From SXMI01 sp964391365 (GTDB lineage: Bacteria; Actinomycetota; Acidimicrobiia; Acidimicrobiales; Microtrichaceae): a stretch of DNA of 51,323 bases. Position 1 is the first letter of the stretch. Every line of letters starts with the position of its first letter. Where the stretch lies: the NCBI GenBank assembly GCA_964391365.1, contig CAYMKW010000006.1:1-51323 (forward strand). Reading direction: 5' to 3'. A program made the position numbers and the translations under genes. Below, piece by piece: positions 15,717 to 23,548 of this stretch. The notes below the pieces were generated by a model that saw only the letters and a program-made list of their open reading frames with translations, made no database searches and was not told the origin of the DNA.

Positions 15717-16667
15717 GTGGCCGGGGTGAGCGGCTCCGTCTCGGTGTTGGTCCCGGTGCTGAACGGCGAGCAGACGATCGGTGAGCTCGTCACCCGGATG
15801 CGGTCCGTGCTCAACGAGTACGGCCGCGAGCACGAGATCATCCTCATCGACGACGGCAGCACCGACGGGTCGTGGGAGATCATGGACGAACTGGCCCGGA
15901 CGGACAGCGGCGTCGTCGCCATCGGCCTCAGCCGGAACTTCGGCCAGCACAATGCGCTGCTCTGCGGCATCCGTGCGGCCCGGATGGACGTGATCGTGAC
16001 GATCGACGATGACCTGCAGCACCCACCGAGCGAGGTTCCGCTGCTCCTCGATGCCCTCCAGCCCGGCGTCGACCTGGTCTACGGTCGGGCGCAGCACTAC
16101 CGGCACGGGGTGTTCCGACGAGCGAGCATGGTGGTCCTCAAGTTCCTGCTCGAGTGCTGGTTCCGGGTGCCGTTCGCCCGGCAGACCACGTCGTTCAGGG
16201 CGTTCCGGACGTCCCTGCGCGACTCGTTCGACGAGTCACCCGGTCGTGAGTTCTCCCTCGACGCGCTCCTGGTCGCCTCGACCCGGAACGTCACCAGTGT
16301 CGTGGTACGCCACGACCCCAGCCCGACGGAGCGATCCCGCCACACGCTCGGCACGTTGATGCGTCACGTGACGGATTCCATTGCGGGGTCGTCGTTCGCT
16401 CCGCTGTTCTTCGCGTCCGTCGTCGGCGCCGTCACGCTCGCTGCCGGACTGATCGGCGCCGCCGTCTGGCTCGTGGCCATGGTGGCAGGCGTCGACCCGT
16501 CGCCGTGGTGGATCGTGGCGTCCGTCGTCGGGGTGCTGTGGGGACTCACCCTCCTGGCATTGGGGTTGCTCGGCAACTATGCGGCCCGACTGCTGATCCG
16601 CTCCAGCAGTCGTCGCGTCTACGCCGTGGCCAGATCCACGGGTCTCGAGGACCGGCCATCCGGGTGA
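15717..16667 (+). CDS. GT2 glycosyltransferase, dolichyl/undecaprenyl-phosphate sugar transferase type
   Basis: A 316-residue family 2 glycosyltransferase of the DPM1/ArnC/GtrB type, which moves a sugar from a nucleotide donor to a polyprenyl phosphate at the inner membrane face. The GTG at 15717 follows GGGGAGGG. The GT-A domain shows VLVPVLNGEQTI at the N-terminus, LIDDGSTDGSWE near residue 46, and the metal-binding IDDDLQHPP near residue 100. Two membrane helices close the protein (about 220-250 and 260-290), as in GtrB-like enzymes. It stands alone between two promoter or terminator regions. The lipid-linked sugar it would make could serve a membrane glycosyltransferase, possibly the large membrane protein encoded at 17586. 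Confidence 0.9.
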   Translation: MAGVSGSVSVLVPVLNGEQTIGELVTRMRSVLNEYGREHEIILIDDGSTDGSWEIMDELARTDSGVVAIGLSRNFGQHNALLCGIRAARMDVIVTIDDDLQHPPSEVPLLLDALQPGVDLVYGRAQHYRHGVFRRASMVVLKFLLECWFRVPFARQTTSFRAFRTSLRDSFDESPGREFSLDALLVASTRNVTSVVVRHDPSPTERSRHTLGTLMRHVTDSIAGSSFAPLFFASVVGAVTLAAGLIGAAVWLVAMVAGVDPSPWWIVASVVGVLWGLTLLALGLLGNYAARLLIRSSSRRVYAVARSTGLEDRPSG

Positions 16668-16709
16668 TGCTCCCTCCAGTGCGGCGGAGTGGATCCGTGG
16701 TGCGTGGAG

Positions 16710-16715
16710 TACCCT
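16710..16715 (+). promoter_or_regulatory. Putative -10 element of a leaderless promoter
   Basis: TACCCT ends exactly 7 bases before the GTG at 16723. A GAGGAG-like sequence lies there too, but too close to the start to work as a normal ribosome site. Confidence 0.45.
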
Positions 16716-16722
16716 TGAGGAG

Positions 16723-17589
16723 GTGTTCCGGCCCCACCGTCGACCATCTGAGATCGACAACCGGTCGGCCGGGGGTCCCCTGCTGGTCAGTGAACTCCAG
16801 GAGCAGGGCTACGTCACGGTGGACCTGCTCGACGAGGTCGAACTCGACGCCGTTCGGGCCGTTCGCCGCCGTCTCGGCGCTGCTCCGGGTGATCCGGGCT
16901 CTGGGCTGTTCAACGACACGTGGTCGACCGATGTCGACTACAAGCGGGCGGTCGCAGCGGCCATGGACCGGGTCTTCGCACCCGCCGTGCGGCGGGTGCT
17001 TCCCGACCACCGGTCGCTCGGGTTCGTCCACGTCGTGAAGTGGCCGGGCGATGCCGGCGATGTGGTGGCGCACCGCGACCCGACGTTCGTCGACGAGGAC
17101 CGCTTCCGTTCGCTGATGGTGTGGTGCGCCCTCGAGGACGTGACCATCGGGACGGGCGCGCTGTGGGTGGTTCCGGGGAGCCACCGAGCGACGACGGGCG
17201 TTCGGGGCCATCAGTGCGAGGAGAACCTCTATCCGGAGGTGAGCGCGGAACGATCGCAGTATGCCGTCCCCCTCGAACTGCGCGCCGGTGCAGCCGTGCT
17301 CTACGACCATGCACTGATCCACACATCAGGTCCGAATCGGTCGCCCGCAGCACGGGTTGCGGTCGCCGGCGTGCTGGTCCCGGACGTTGCCGTCCCCCGA
17401 TATGCCGTTCCGAGCGGACCTGACGAGCTCCGGACCGTGGTCATCGATGAGCGGTTCTTCATCGACCATCGGCTCAGTGAACTCGATCTCGAGGCCGTGG
17501 CCGCCACGTGCCCAGCGGTCGGAACGACGGAGCGCCGGAACCGGCCGGCGGTTGCACCGCTGTCGTCGTCGCCCGCCGTTCGACGGTGA
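16723..17589 (+). CDS. PhyH-family Fe(II)/2-oxoglutarate dioxygenase (copy 5)
   Basis: A 288-residue PhyH-type oxygenase separated from the other four copies by 7.6 kb. The metal ligands are H117 and D119 (VVAHRDPT) and H200 (ALIHTSGPN), with R211 for 2-oxoglutarate. The core reads LWVVPGSHRATTG. It is the most divergent copy: the residue after the HxD is Pro rather than Trp. The GTG start at 16723 is supported by a TACCCT hexamer 7 bases upstream. Its stop overlaps the start of a large membrane protein gene (GTGA), so the two form a coupled pair. This suggests its product is connected with membrane-side sugar or lipid transfer. The substrate is unknown. Confidence 0.9.
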   Translation: MFRPHRRPSEIDNRSAGGPLLVSELQEQGYVTVDLLDEVELDAVRAVRRRLGAAPGDPGSGLFNDTWSTDVDYKRAVAAAMDRVFAPAVRRVLPDHRSLGFVHVVKWPGDAGDVVAHRDPTFVDEDRFRSLMVWCALEDVTIGTGALWVVPGSHRATTGVRGHQCEENLYPEVSAERSQYAVPLELRAGAAVLYDHALIHTSGPNRSPAARVAVAGVLVPDVAVPRYAVPSGPDELRTVVIDERFFIDHRLSELDLEAVAATCPAVGTTERRNRPAVAPLSSSPAVRR

Positions 17590-18947
17590 GGCCGCGGGTG
17601 GAACGAGCGGGGGACACGGTCGACCTGTCCACGGCAGGAGGCCGGCTCGCGCCCGAGTCGGCCCGTACCGGGGCCGGGGCGAGGTCGTGGCTGCCGTTCG
17701 ACGTGGCGGTACTCGCCGTGGCGGCCCTCCACGCCGTCGTGTTCGCTCCCGTGGTCCTGTCGGCCCTCTTCCGCCCGAGGATGGTGGTACCGAACCTGTG
17801 GCTCGGACACGCCGCCATGATCACGGAGACGTTCCGGGACCCGCTGAGTCCCAACCAGCCCCACTTCGGTTGGCACCTGGCCGGTCGCGCCGTCGGTGTG
17901 GCGTTGCCCGGAGACGATCCCCGGATCGCCGCCGCCATCGTATCGATCGTTGCTGCCGCCGGACTCGGGGCCGCGCTCTTCTGGGTCTTCCGTCATGCAG
18001 ACGACGGCACCGAGTTGCTGTCCCCGTGGGCGGCGGCGGGGGTGAGCGTCTCGATCGCGCTGATGGAGAGCCCCGCTGCGCTCCAGGGGTGGGAGGCACT
18101 GCTCAACCCCGGGACCCGCTTCGTTCCCCTGTACTACTGGTTCGTGCCTACGGCGCCGGCGGCGATGGGTCTGAACGTCGTGCTGGTGTGGATGTGCGCG
18201 CAGTTGGCGCGGGGTCGTCTCACGGTCCGGAGTCGCACGCTGCTGCCCCTGATCGTCGTGGCGACGGCGATCATCAAGCCGACTCTGGTCCCGGCGCTCG
18301 CGCTGGTCGCGCCCGCCTGCATCGTGCTCGTTCGACGTACGTCACTCGGGTCGGTGGGTGCGGTGCGTGGGAGCGTCGCCGATGCCATCCGGCTCGTCAC
18401 CGTTCCGGCCGTACTCATCCTGATCCTCCAGTCCACGATCGCGATGTGGTTCAGCCCGGCGGACCGCCGGGGAGGTGTCGAGTTGCGTCCGCTGTGGGAG
18501 CTGGGCGAGATGGGGGGCTTCGGTTGGCAGTTCTGGTTGGTCCTGCTGGTGCCGGCCGTGGCCCTGGTGCTCCTGCGCCGACGGTTGCTCGACGACGACG
18601 CCGTCCTGCTCTGCCTCGGTCTGTTCGCGGTCGGACTCGTGGCCACCCTGCTCTTCGCCCGATCCGGCCCGACGATCTACAAGGGAGCGAACGGAGGTGA
18701 CATCCTCCAGCTCGCAGCGGCTGGTGCCACGGTCCTGGTCATCTTCTCCATCCGCCGCGTCGTCGTACTCGCCCGTGGGGGATCGCTGTCGCGGGGAGTG
18801 TCGGTCGTGCTGGCGCTGGCACTCGTCCCGTACCTGGTGGCCGGGGTGTTGACCTACCGGTGCCAGTCTGGTCTCGCTGCGTGCTACCCGGCCGAGCTCG
18901 CACCGTCCTGGCCCCAACCCGCCGCCGACGAGCGTACCGGTGGCTGA
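17586..18947 (+). CDS. Polytopic membrane protein, possible glycosyltransferase (copy A)
   Basis: A 453-residue membrane protein with about ten hydrophobic segments, starting at the GTG that overlaps the PhyH stop. After the first helix a loop carries LWLGHAAMITETFRDPLSPNQPHFGWHLA, split by charged residues as in membrane glycosyltransferases of the GT-C type. Further marks are NPGTRF near residue 180, TAIIKPTLVP near residue 230, and a late KGANGGD loop. It shares this layout with the protein at 24843-26201 (loop, N-P segment, A-K-P helix, late G-D loop), so they appear to be paralogues. Neither is recognisable to me as a named family. A lipid-linked sugar transferase or polymerase role is possible but unproven. 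Confidence 0.8.
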   Translation: MRPRVERAGDTVDLSTAGGRLAPESARTGAGARSWLPFDVAVLAVAALHAVVFAPVVLSALFRPRMVVPNLWLGHAAMITETFRDPLSPNQPHFGWHLAGRAVGVALPGDDPRIAAAIVSIVAAAGLGAALFWVFRHADDGTELLSPWAAAGVSVSIALMESPAALQGWEALLNPGTRFVPLYYWFVPTAPAAMGLNVVLVWMCAQLARGRLTVRSRTLLPLIVVATAIIKPTLVPALALVAPACIVLVRRTSLGSVGAVRGSVADAIRLVTVPAVLILILQSTIAMWFSPADRRGGVELRPLWELGEMGGFGWQFWLVLLVPAVALVLLRRRLLDDDAVLLCLGLFAVGLVATLLFARSGPTIYKGANGGDILQLAAAGATVLVIFSIRRVVVLARGGSLSRGVSVVLALALVPYLVAGVLTYRCQSGLAACYPAELAPSWPQPAADERTGG

Positions 18948-18960
18948 TCGGTCCCCCTGG

Positions 18961-20268
18961 TCAGGTCGCCCGATCGCCCCCGGGGTCTGTCGCCCCGGGC
19001 CCGGGGCCCGAACGGAGCGTCTCGCTGGCCACTGGTCGCAGACGGGTCAGGCTCCGGGTGAGCCGGTGGAGTGAGCTGGCCCGGACGCCCGGGTGGCACG
19101 GAAGGTAGAGGGCGTGTCGCTTGACCGCCCGGCCGACTGGGTGACGACAGCTCGACGGCTCGCACTCGCACACCAGGCGGAGGTTGGTGCCGGCCGTGTC
19201 GAACCCGTCCGCAGCCAGGCCCTGCTGCACCCGTTCGACGTCCTCGATGTACGCGACGCACTGCCAGTGCACGTGTTGGCCCCCGAGCGAGCCGGCGGGA
19301 ACCGGGACGCCGAGGTATCGGAGTGTGGCCCGGATCTGCTCGGCGTTCGCCACCCTGATCCGGTCGGTGGCAGCGACCTCTGGGAGCAGTTCGAGGCCTG
19401 CGGCCGCCTGCTGAGCTGTGAATCGTTCGAACCAAGGATCCGCTGGTCCGGTCGACCCCGACGGCGGCTTCCTCGCCCCGGAGATCGCCAGTTCGACCCC
19501 TGGGTGCCGTCGCCGCAACCAGCGGACGAGCGGGAAGGTTGCGAGGGTCCACGCTGTGCGGCTGCTGGTGACGTTCCAGAGGAGCGTGCCTGACACCTTG
19601 GCCAGCAGGCGACTCCTGGGAGTGGCCCTGAGCTGACCCTGGGCGCGGCGGAGTTTGGCTGCGAGCTCCTCGTCGTCGGTCACGGCGAGCCCGCCGCCGT
19701 AGGTGTCGAGCGTCTTGGTGGCCGAGGTGCTGTAGATGCCGACGTCGCCGAACGTTCCGACAGGTCGGCCGTGGACGGACGCCCCGAGGTTGTGCGAGAA
19801 GTCCTCCACGACCCGGGCGCCGATCGCCCGTGCGGCGTCGATGATCGGAGTCGGGTCCGAGGCGATCCCGAACAGGTAGGTGATCATCACCACCCGTGTC
19901 CGTTCGCTGAGGTGCTGCGCGAGCTGCTCCGGATCGAACAGAAGCGTCCCCGGGTCGATGTCCACGACGACGGGCCGGCAACCGACGCTGCGCACGGCGT
20001 CGACCATCGGTTGGATCGTGATCGGTGGGAGGACGACCTCGGAGCCCGGTGGGAGGTCCATCGCCTGCAGGGTCGCCAGGAAGGCCGATCGTGCGAACGG
20101 GAAGGCCACGCACATCCCGGCACCGATGTGCTCGGCGAAGCGTCGCTCGAACTCTGGGACGATGCCATCGTTCCCGGCGCCGCCTGGACGGCTCCGGACG
20201 GCGGCGCGGAGCAGGTTCCTGACATCGAATCCGATGGAGTGGTTGATGCACGTGCGCGCGACGGCCAC
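18961..20268 (-). CDS. DegT/DnrJ-family PLP aminotransferase (divergent type)
   Basis: A 435-residue member of the sugar aminotransferase fold, different in type from the two at the edges of the locus. The PLP lysine is K185 in STSATKTLDTYGGG, preceded by ARVVEDFSHNLGA with the ring-nitrogen aspartate region. The start shows MCVAFPFARSAFLATL, where others have S-S-C/T-A. The C-terminal part is rich in cysteines (LVCECEPSSCRHP), which is unusual. The GTG at 20268 is preceded by GGAGGGTGA inside the end of the GMC gene, four bases away, so the two are tightly coupled. That suggests oxidation of a hydroxyl followed by amination. The length and tail fit better with an aminocyclitol or unusual sugar enzyme, but this is inference. 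Confidence 0.85.
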   Translation of the reverse strand: MAVARTCINHSIGFDVRNLLRAAVRSRPGGAGNDGIVPEFERRFAEHIGAGMCVAFPFARSAFLATLQAMDLPPGSEVVLPPITIQPMVDAVRSVGCRPVVVDIDPGTLLFDPEQLAQHLSERTRVVMITYLFGIASDPTPIIDAARAIGARVVEDFSHNLGASVHGRPVGTFGDVGIYSTSATKTLDTYGGGLAVTDDEELAAKLRRAQGQLRATPRSRLLAKVSGTLLWNVTSSRTAWTLATFPLVRWLRRRHPGVELAISGARKPPSGSTGPADPWFERFTAQQAAAGLELLPEVAATDRIRVANAEQIRATLRYLGVPVPAGSLGGQHVHWQCVAYIEDVERVQQGLAADGFDTAGTNLRLVCECEPSSCRHPVGRAVKRHALYLPCHPGVRASSLHRLTRSLTRLRPVASETLRSGPGPGATDPGGDRAT

Positions 20269-20272
20269 CGAC

Positions 20273-21856
20273 TCACCCTCCCTGCACGGACTCGTGGACG
20301 ATACGGGTGGCGTTCGCCATGGTGAGCAGGGCCAGGGTCGTCGCCGGGATCGCAGGCAGGACGGACGCGTCGACCACGTGGGTTCGCTCGAAGCCCTGAG
20401 GACGCCCGAGCACGTCCGTGTGCAGTGGCGCTCCGCGCCGAGCCCGCATGGGCATGGAGCCCCCGAAGTGCCAGGAGATCGGATCCGGTCCGACCATGGG
20501 GCCGACGGGAGGGATCAGCTGCAGGTCGGCGCGGGACAGGAGCTTCCTGAGGTGTCGTGCCGCCCGTCGGGCGGTGGTCGGGAAGGAGGGCTTCGGGACG
20601 GTGTTGATGATCATGCGGTGGCCGATCCGCTCGTCCCGCTCGAGCGTCAGCACGTGGTGGCCCGCATCGTCGGAGTGCATGGAGCAGAGCGCGATCAGGA
20701 ACTGCCGGGCGGCCCGGTCGGTCGCCCGTCGCGGCAGGTGGAGTCGGGCGGCGAGGTGTGCCATGCGGGCCGTCGCCAGTTCGTTCGGTGGGGACACCTG
20801 CACGTGGACCCAGTGCGGTGAGGACGGAGTCCGGAACTCGATGAAGCAGGCTGCGAGCGTCATGGACGCCGTCGGCCTCGGTACCCGTCCCGGGAGAGGG
20901 ATGGGGGCGACGAACCCCTGGGTCGACAGGAGCGGTACCGGCTCATCCCACATCCCGAGGCTCTCGAGCACGATCCGGGTCGAGCCGATCGGACCACCGG
21001 CGATGAACAGTCGGTCACCGACGATCCGTTCGATCCGACCATCGCCTGAGACGCACCGGACCACGACCCGCCCGCCGGACTCCTCGATCGTCCGCACGGT
21101 CAGGCCGGAGCGGTAGTCGACCCGACCAGCCGCCACGAGTGGTTCCAGATGGTGGGTGGCGGTATCGATCGACCCGTAGGCGCAGCCGCTGTGGCACATG
21201 CCGCAGTAGCGGCACGACCTCGACGAACCATGGCCGCCCGTCACGGCCAGTCGGGAGCGCCCGAACACGATCGTGGGATCGGCACGCAGCGACGAGGACT
21301 CGAGCCGATCGAGGGCGAGCTGGGCGGCGGGCGGGATCGTCAGCTGGTCGATCGAGTCCCGGTAGATGGGGAACTCGGCCTCGAGCCCGTCCCGCGCTCC
21401 CGAGAGGGGCATCGACCGGAGCACCGCTCGGTAGTGGGGCTCGAGGTCGGCTCGGCCGATCGGCCAACCGTTCATGTCACGGTCGTGGGTCGGCAGGACG
21501 GCCGCACCCCAGACGTTGCTCCGTCCGCCCCGGGCCAGGGAGGCGACCGGGGCGAACGGGAACCGTCGGACGGTCGGCAGGGGAGGGGCGTCGTCGGGTT
21601 CGTAGACGTGCTCCGAGCCGAAGTCGAGCCGCCGAGGGAGCGGGTCGCCGAGCGTCGGGTTGCGACTGACGAGTTCGACGGTTGCCTCGTCCCAGTCGGG
21701 CGGGTCGAGCCGGCTGAGCTGGTCGACCAGTCGGACGCGGTCGTCGTCGAGCACCCGTCCGACGTCGACGAGCACGGTAGTCCTGCCGAGGCGGGCGAGC
21801 TCGGCGACGGCGGCGACGCCGGCGTGACCACTGCCGATCACGATGGCATCGATCAC
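20273..21856 (-). CDS. GMC-family FAD-dependent oxidoreductase
   Basis: A 527-residue flavoprotein. The N-terminus IVIGSGHAGVAAVAEL is an FAD-binding GxGxxG, and the C-terminus VVDASVLPAIPATTLALLTMANATRI is the GMC C-terminal domain. A CRYCGMCHSGCAYG segment near residue 217 is typical of the GMC branch that oxidises alcohols and sugars. SWHFGGSMPM near residue 465 holds the likely active-site histidine. The GTG at 21856 is preceded by GGGGGGAT. Members oxidise a primary or secondary alcohol to an aldehyde or ketone. Its position four bases before a PLP aminotransferase gene suggests it makes the carbonyl substrate for that enzyme. The operon also has a methyltransferase. Confidence 0.9.
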   Translation of the reverse strand: MIDAIVIGSGHAGVAAVAELARLGRTTVLVDVGRVLDDDRVRLVDQLSRLDPPDWDEATVELVSRNPTLGDPLPRRLDFGSEHVYEPDDAPPLPTVRRFPFAPVASLARGGRSNVWGAAVLPTHDRDMNGWPIGRADLEPHYRAVLRSMPLSGARDGLEAEFPIYRDSIDQLTIPPAAQLALDRLESSSLRADPTIVFGRSRLAVTGGHGSSRSCRYCGMCHSGCAYGSIDTATHHLEPLVAAGRVDYRSGLTVRTIEESGGRVVVRCVSGDGRIERIVGDRLFIAGGPIGSTRIVLESLGMWDEPVPLLSTQGFVAPIPLPGRVPRPTASMTLAACFIEFRTPSSPHWVHVQVSPPNELATARMAHLAARLHLPRRATDRAARQFLIALCSMHSDDAGHHVLTLERDERIGHRMIINTVPKPSFPTTARRAARHLRKLLSRADLQLIPPVGPMVGPDPISWHFGGSMPMRARRGAPLHTDVLGRPQGFERTHVVDASVLPAIPATTLALLTMANATRIVHESVQGG

Positions 21857-21923
21857 CGGATCCCCCCGGTGGTCGACTCCGTTCGCCGGGACCCCGAGCT
21901 GCTGTGGGGGCCGTGGCCGCTGA

Positions 21924-22598
21924 TCACTCCGCTCCGGAGCCGAGTGCTGTCTGCACGACGTCCCGGTTCGGGATCCCCTGGTCCCGCGCCCGCCGCCGCT
22001 TGAGCCACAGCGCGACGGGCACTGCGATCAGGCTCAGTAACGCGACCCCCACGGTGGCCGGTCCGGGGAATGCGATGCCCGCTGCGACGAGAGCGCCCTG
22101 AACGGCGCTGAGCAGGCCGAGCGCCGTGGCGACGACGAGGGCGTAGACGGTGAGCTCGCGGCGACTCCGGCGGACGGGACCGAGGTGACGCGTCCACGTC
22201 GTGACGGCGGTTCCCCCCAGCACGGCGAGGCCCGGTACGAAGGCGGGGTGGACCGGACCTCGCTCGGCAAGCCACGTCTGCAGTCGCTGCCGTCCCTCGG
22301 CGGCGATGCGCCGTCCTCGCGCAGGCGCTGACGTGACGAGGACCGCGGCCGAGATACCGGCGGCGGCCTCGATGAGCAAGGTCGTGAGGCCGTAGGCCAG
22401 AGCGGCCGCTGCCGGCGAGCCGAAGGCCACCAGGGACCACGCCAGCACAGCGAGCCGGACCGGTTGGCTCGCAGGGGACAGTTCGAAGATGACGAGGAAC
22501 CACAGCACCGACTGCACGGCCCAGGGCGGAGTTGCATGGAGGACCGCCGGCGTCGCCGCACCATGCCGCTGGTCCACGAACTCCGCTCCCATCCTCAT
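21924..22598 (-). CDS. Integral membrane protein of unknown function
   Basis: A 224-residue protein with five or six hydrophobic segments, for example VQSVLWFLVIFEL, AVLAWSLVAFGS and VALLSLIAVPVALWL, and a basic tail (KRRRARDQ). The ATG at 22598 overlaps the stop of the upstream methyltransferase gene as ATGA, which favours this start over a longer open frame reaching 22721. No catalytic motif is visible and I do not recognise the family. A basic loop with ARGRRIAAEGRQRL sits between the middle helices. Its place between a methyltransferase and a GMC flavoprotein suggests a transport or membrane-anchoring role in the same pathway. Confidence 0.75.
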   Translation of the reverse strand: MRMGAEFVDQRHGAATPAVLHATPPWAVQSVLWFLVIFELSPASQPVRLAVLAWSLVAFGSPAAAALAYGLTTLLIEAAAGISAAVLVTSAPARGRRIAAEGRQRLQTWLAERGPVHPAFVPGLAVLGGTAVTTWTRHLGPVRRSRRELTVYALVVATALGLLSAVQGALVAAGIAFPGPATVGVALLSLIAVPVALWLKRRRARDQGIPNRDVVQTALGSGAE

Positions 22599-23401
22599 CC
22601 GTCGTCTCGGGTGACCGCGGCCGGGTTGGCCGGCCGACCTGCCCGCCCCGTTCCTCGCTGCGCCACCACCCAGCAACCGGTGCCTCGCGGCGGTCGGACG
22701 CCCCTGCGAGCCGCAGCGCACTCGAGTTGGGCGAGGCGGTAGGCGGTCCGATCGAGGCTGCGATTGGCGAGTTCGGTCGGCGGGTGGTCTGCAGGCTTCG
22801 GTCGGCGCCGGCTCTGCCAGGCCAGGAGTCGTGCCACCGGCCAGGCCCAGCCGTGGACGTACCGGGCGTCGCGGACGACGAGACCGGTCGATCGGACGGC
22901 TTCGGTGAGGGCACCCAGCTTGAATCTGCGGACGCTGCTCCCCGACAGGTCCATCTGCCGCCGGAGCCGTTCGTCCGCCGGCTCGTCGATGAGGAGCCCA
23001 CCACCGGGCGCCACCTTCCTCGCAAGCCGTCCGATCGCTGCCGTCGGGTCGGGGACCGACGCCTGGTTCAGGGCCCCGAAGCAGCAGACCAGGTCGAAGG
23101 TCCGGTCACCCAACAGGTCGTCGAGATCGGCGAGCCCGCCGAGGTGGAAGGTCGCTCCGGGAACCCGCTCCGCCAGGTACCTGCCGGCGATCGGGGAGGG
23201 GTCGATCGCTGTGATCGGGCCCACCGCCTCGAATGTCGCGGTGGTGCCGCCCGGCCCGCACCCGACGTCGAGAACCGTGTGCCGACCGTCCCGCTCAACC
23301 CCGAGGTTGAGGAGCGCCTCGTCGATCAGGAGTCTCCGGGCGCGGAAGAACCAGTGCCACGTGTCGATGGACGCGAGCCCCTCGATCTGGTCGTTCAACA
23401 T
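22595..23401 (-). CDS. SAM-dependent methyltransferase of glycan-locus type
   Basis: A 268-residue class I methyltransferase. The N-terminus STDTWHWFFRARR-like pattern (here SIDTWHWFFRARRLLID) is typical of methyltransferases found in polysaccharide clusters. Motif I is VLDVGCGPGGT near residue 45, followed by AIDPSP, LVCCFGALNQ and VAPGGGLLIDEP. The start is the ATG at 23401; upstream GGCGGAGTG may act as ribosome site. It is the first gene of a four-gene minus-strand operon with a membrane protein, a GMC flavoprotein and an aminotransferase. A TAGAAT hexamer lies 31 bases upstream. It probably methylates a sugar or a lipid-linked intermediate. Confidence 0.85.
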   Translation of the reverse strand: MLNDQIEGLASIDTWHWFFRARRLLIDEALLNLGVERDGRHTVLDVGCGPGGTTATFEAVGPITAIDPSPIAGRYLAERVPGATFHLGGLADLDDLLGDRTFDLVCCFGALNQASVPDPTAAIGRLARKVAPGGGLLIDEPADERLRRQMDLSGSSVRRFKLGALTEAVRSTGLVVRDARYVHGWAWPVARLLAWQSRRRPKPADHPPTELANRSLDRTAYRLAQLECAAARRGVRPPRGTGCWVVAQRGTGRAGRPANPAAVTRDDG

Positions 23402-23432
23402 CAGCCGCACTCCGCCTACCCACCCCGCCTCA

Positions 23433-23438
23433 ATTCTA
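23433..23438 (-). promoter_or_regulatory. Putative -10 element for the methyltransferase-GMC-aminotransferase operon
   Basis: TAGAAT on the minus strand is the best match to the sigma-70 -10 consensus in this window, 31 bases before the ATG at 23401. No clear -35 element. Confidence 0.45.
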
Positions 23439-23548
23439 CTGTACGCACTCCGCCGTGGGGTTGGCCACGGCGCAGGTGTCAGCGCGATCGGTTGGCGGCG
23501 CCGACTCGCCACTCGGTTGCAAGGGGGCGCAGTCAGCTCGACGTGTGG

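Noticed and set aside
15475..15729. 84-codon plus-strand frame between the methyltransferase and GT2 genes
   Set aside because: It overlaps the methyltransferase end, spans a strong hairpin and shows no protein-like pattern.
2689..17589. Reading the sxt-like genes and PhyH genes as a saxitoxin pathway
   Set aside because: The core saxitoxin genes (polyketide-synthase-like SxtA, amidinotransferase SxtG, Rieske oxygenases) are absent; the setting is a glycan locus.
21160..21215. Cysteine pattern in the GMC protein as an iron-sulfur site
   Set aside because: The same cysteine-rich loop is common in GMC flavoproteins without clusters, and no other cluster motif is present.
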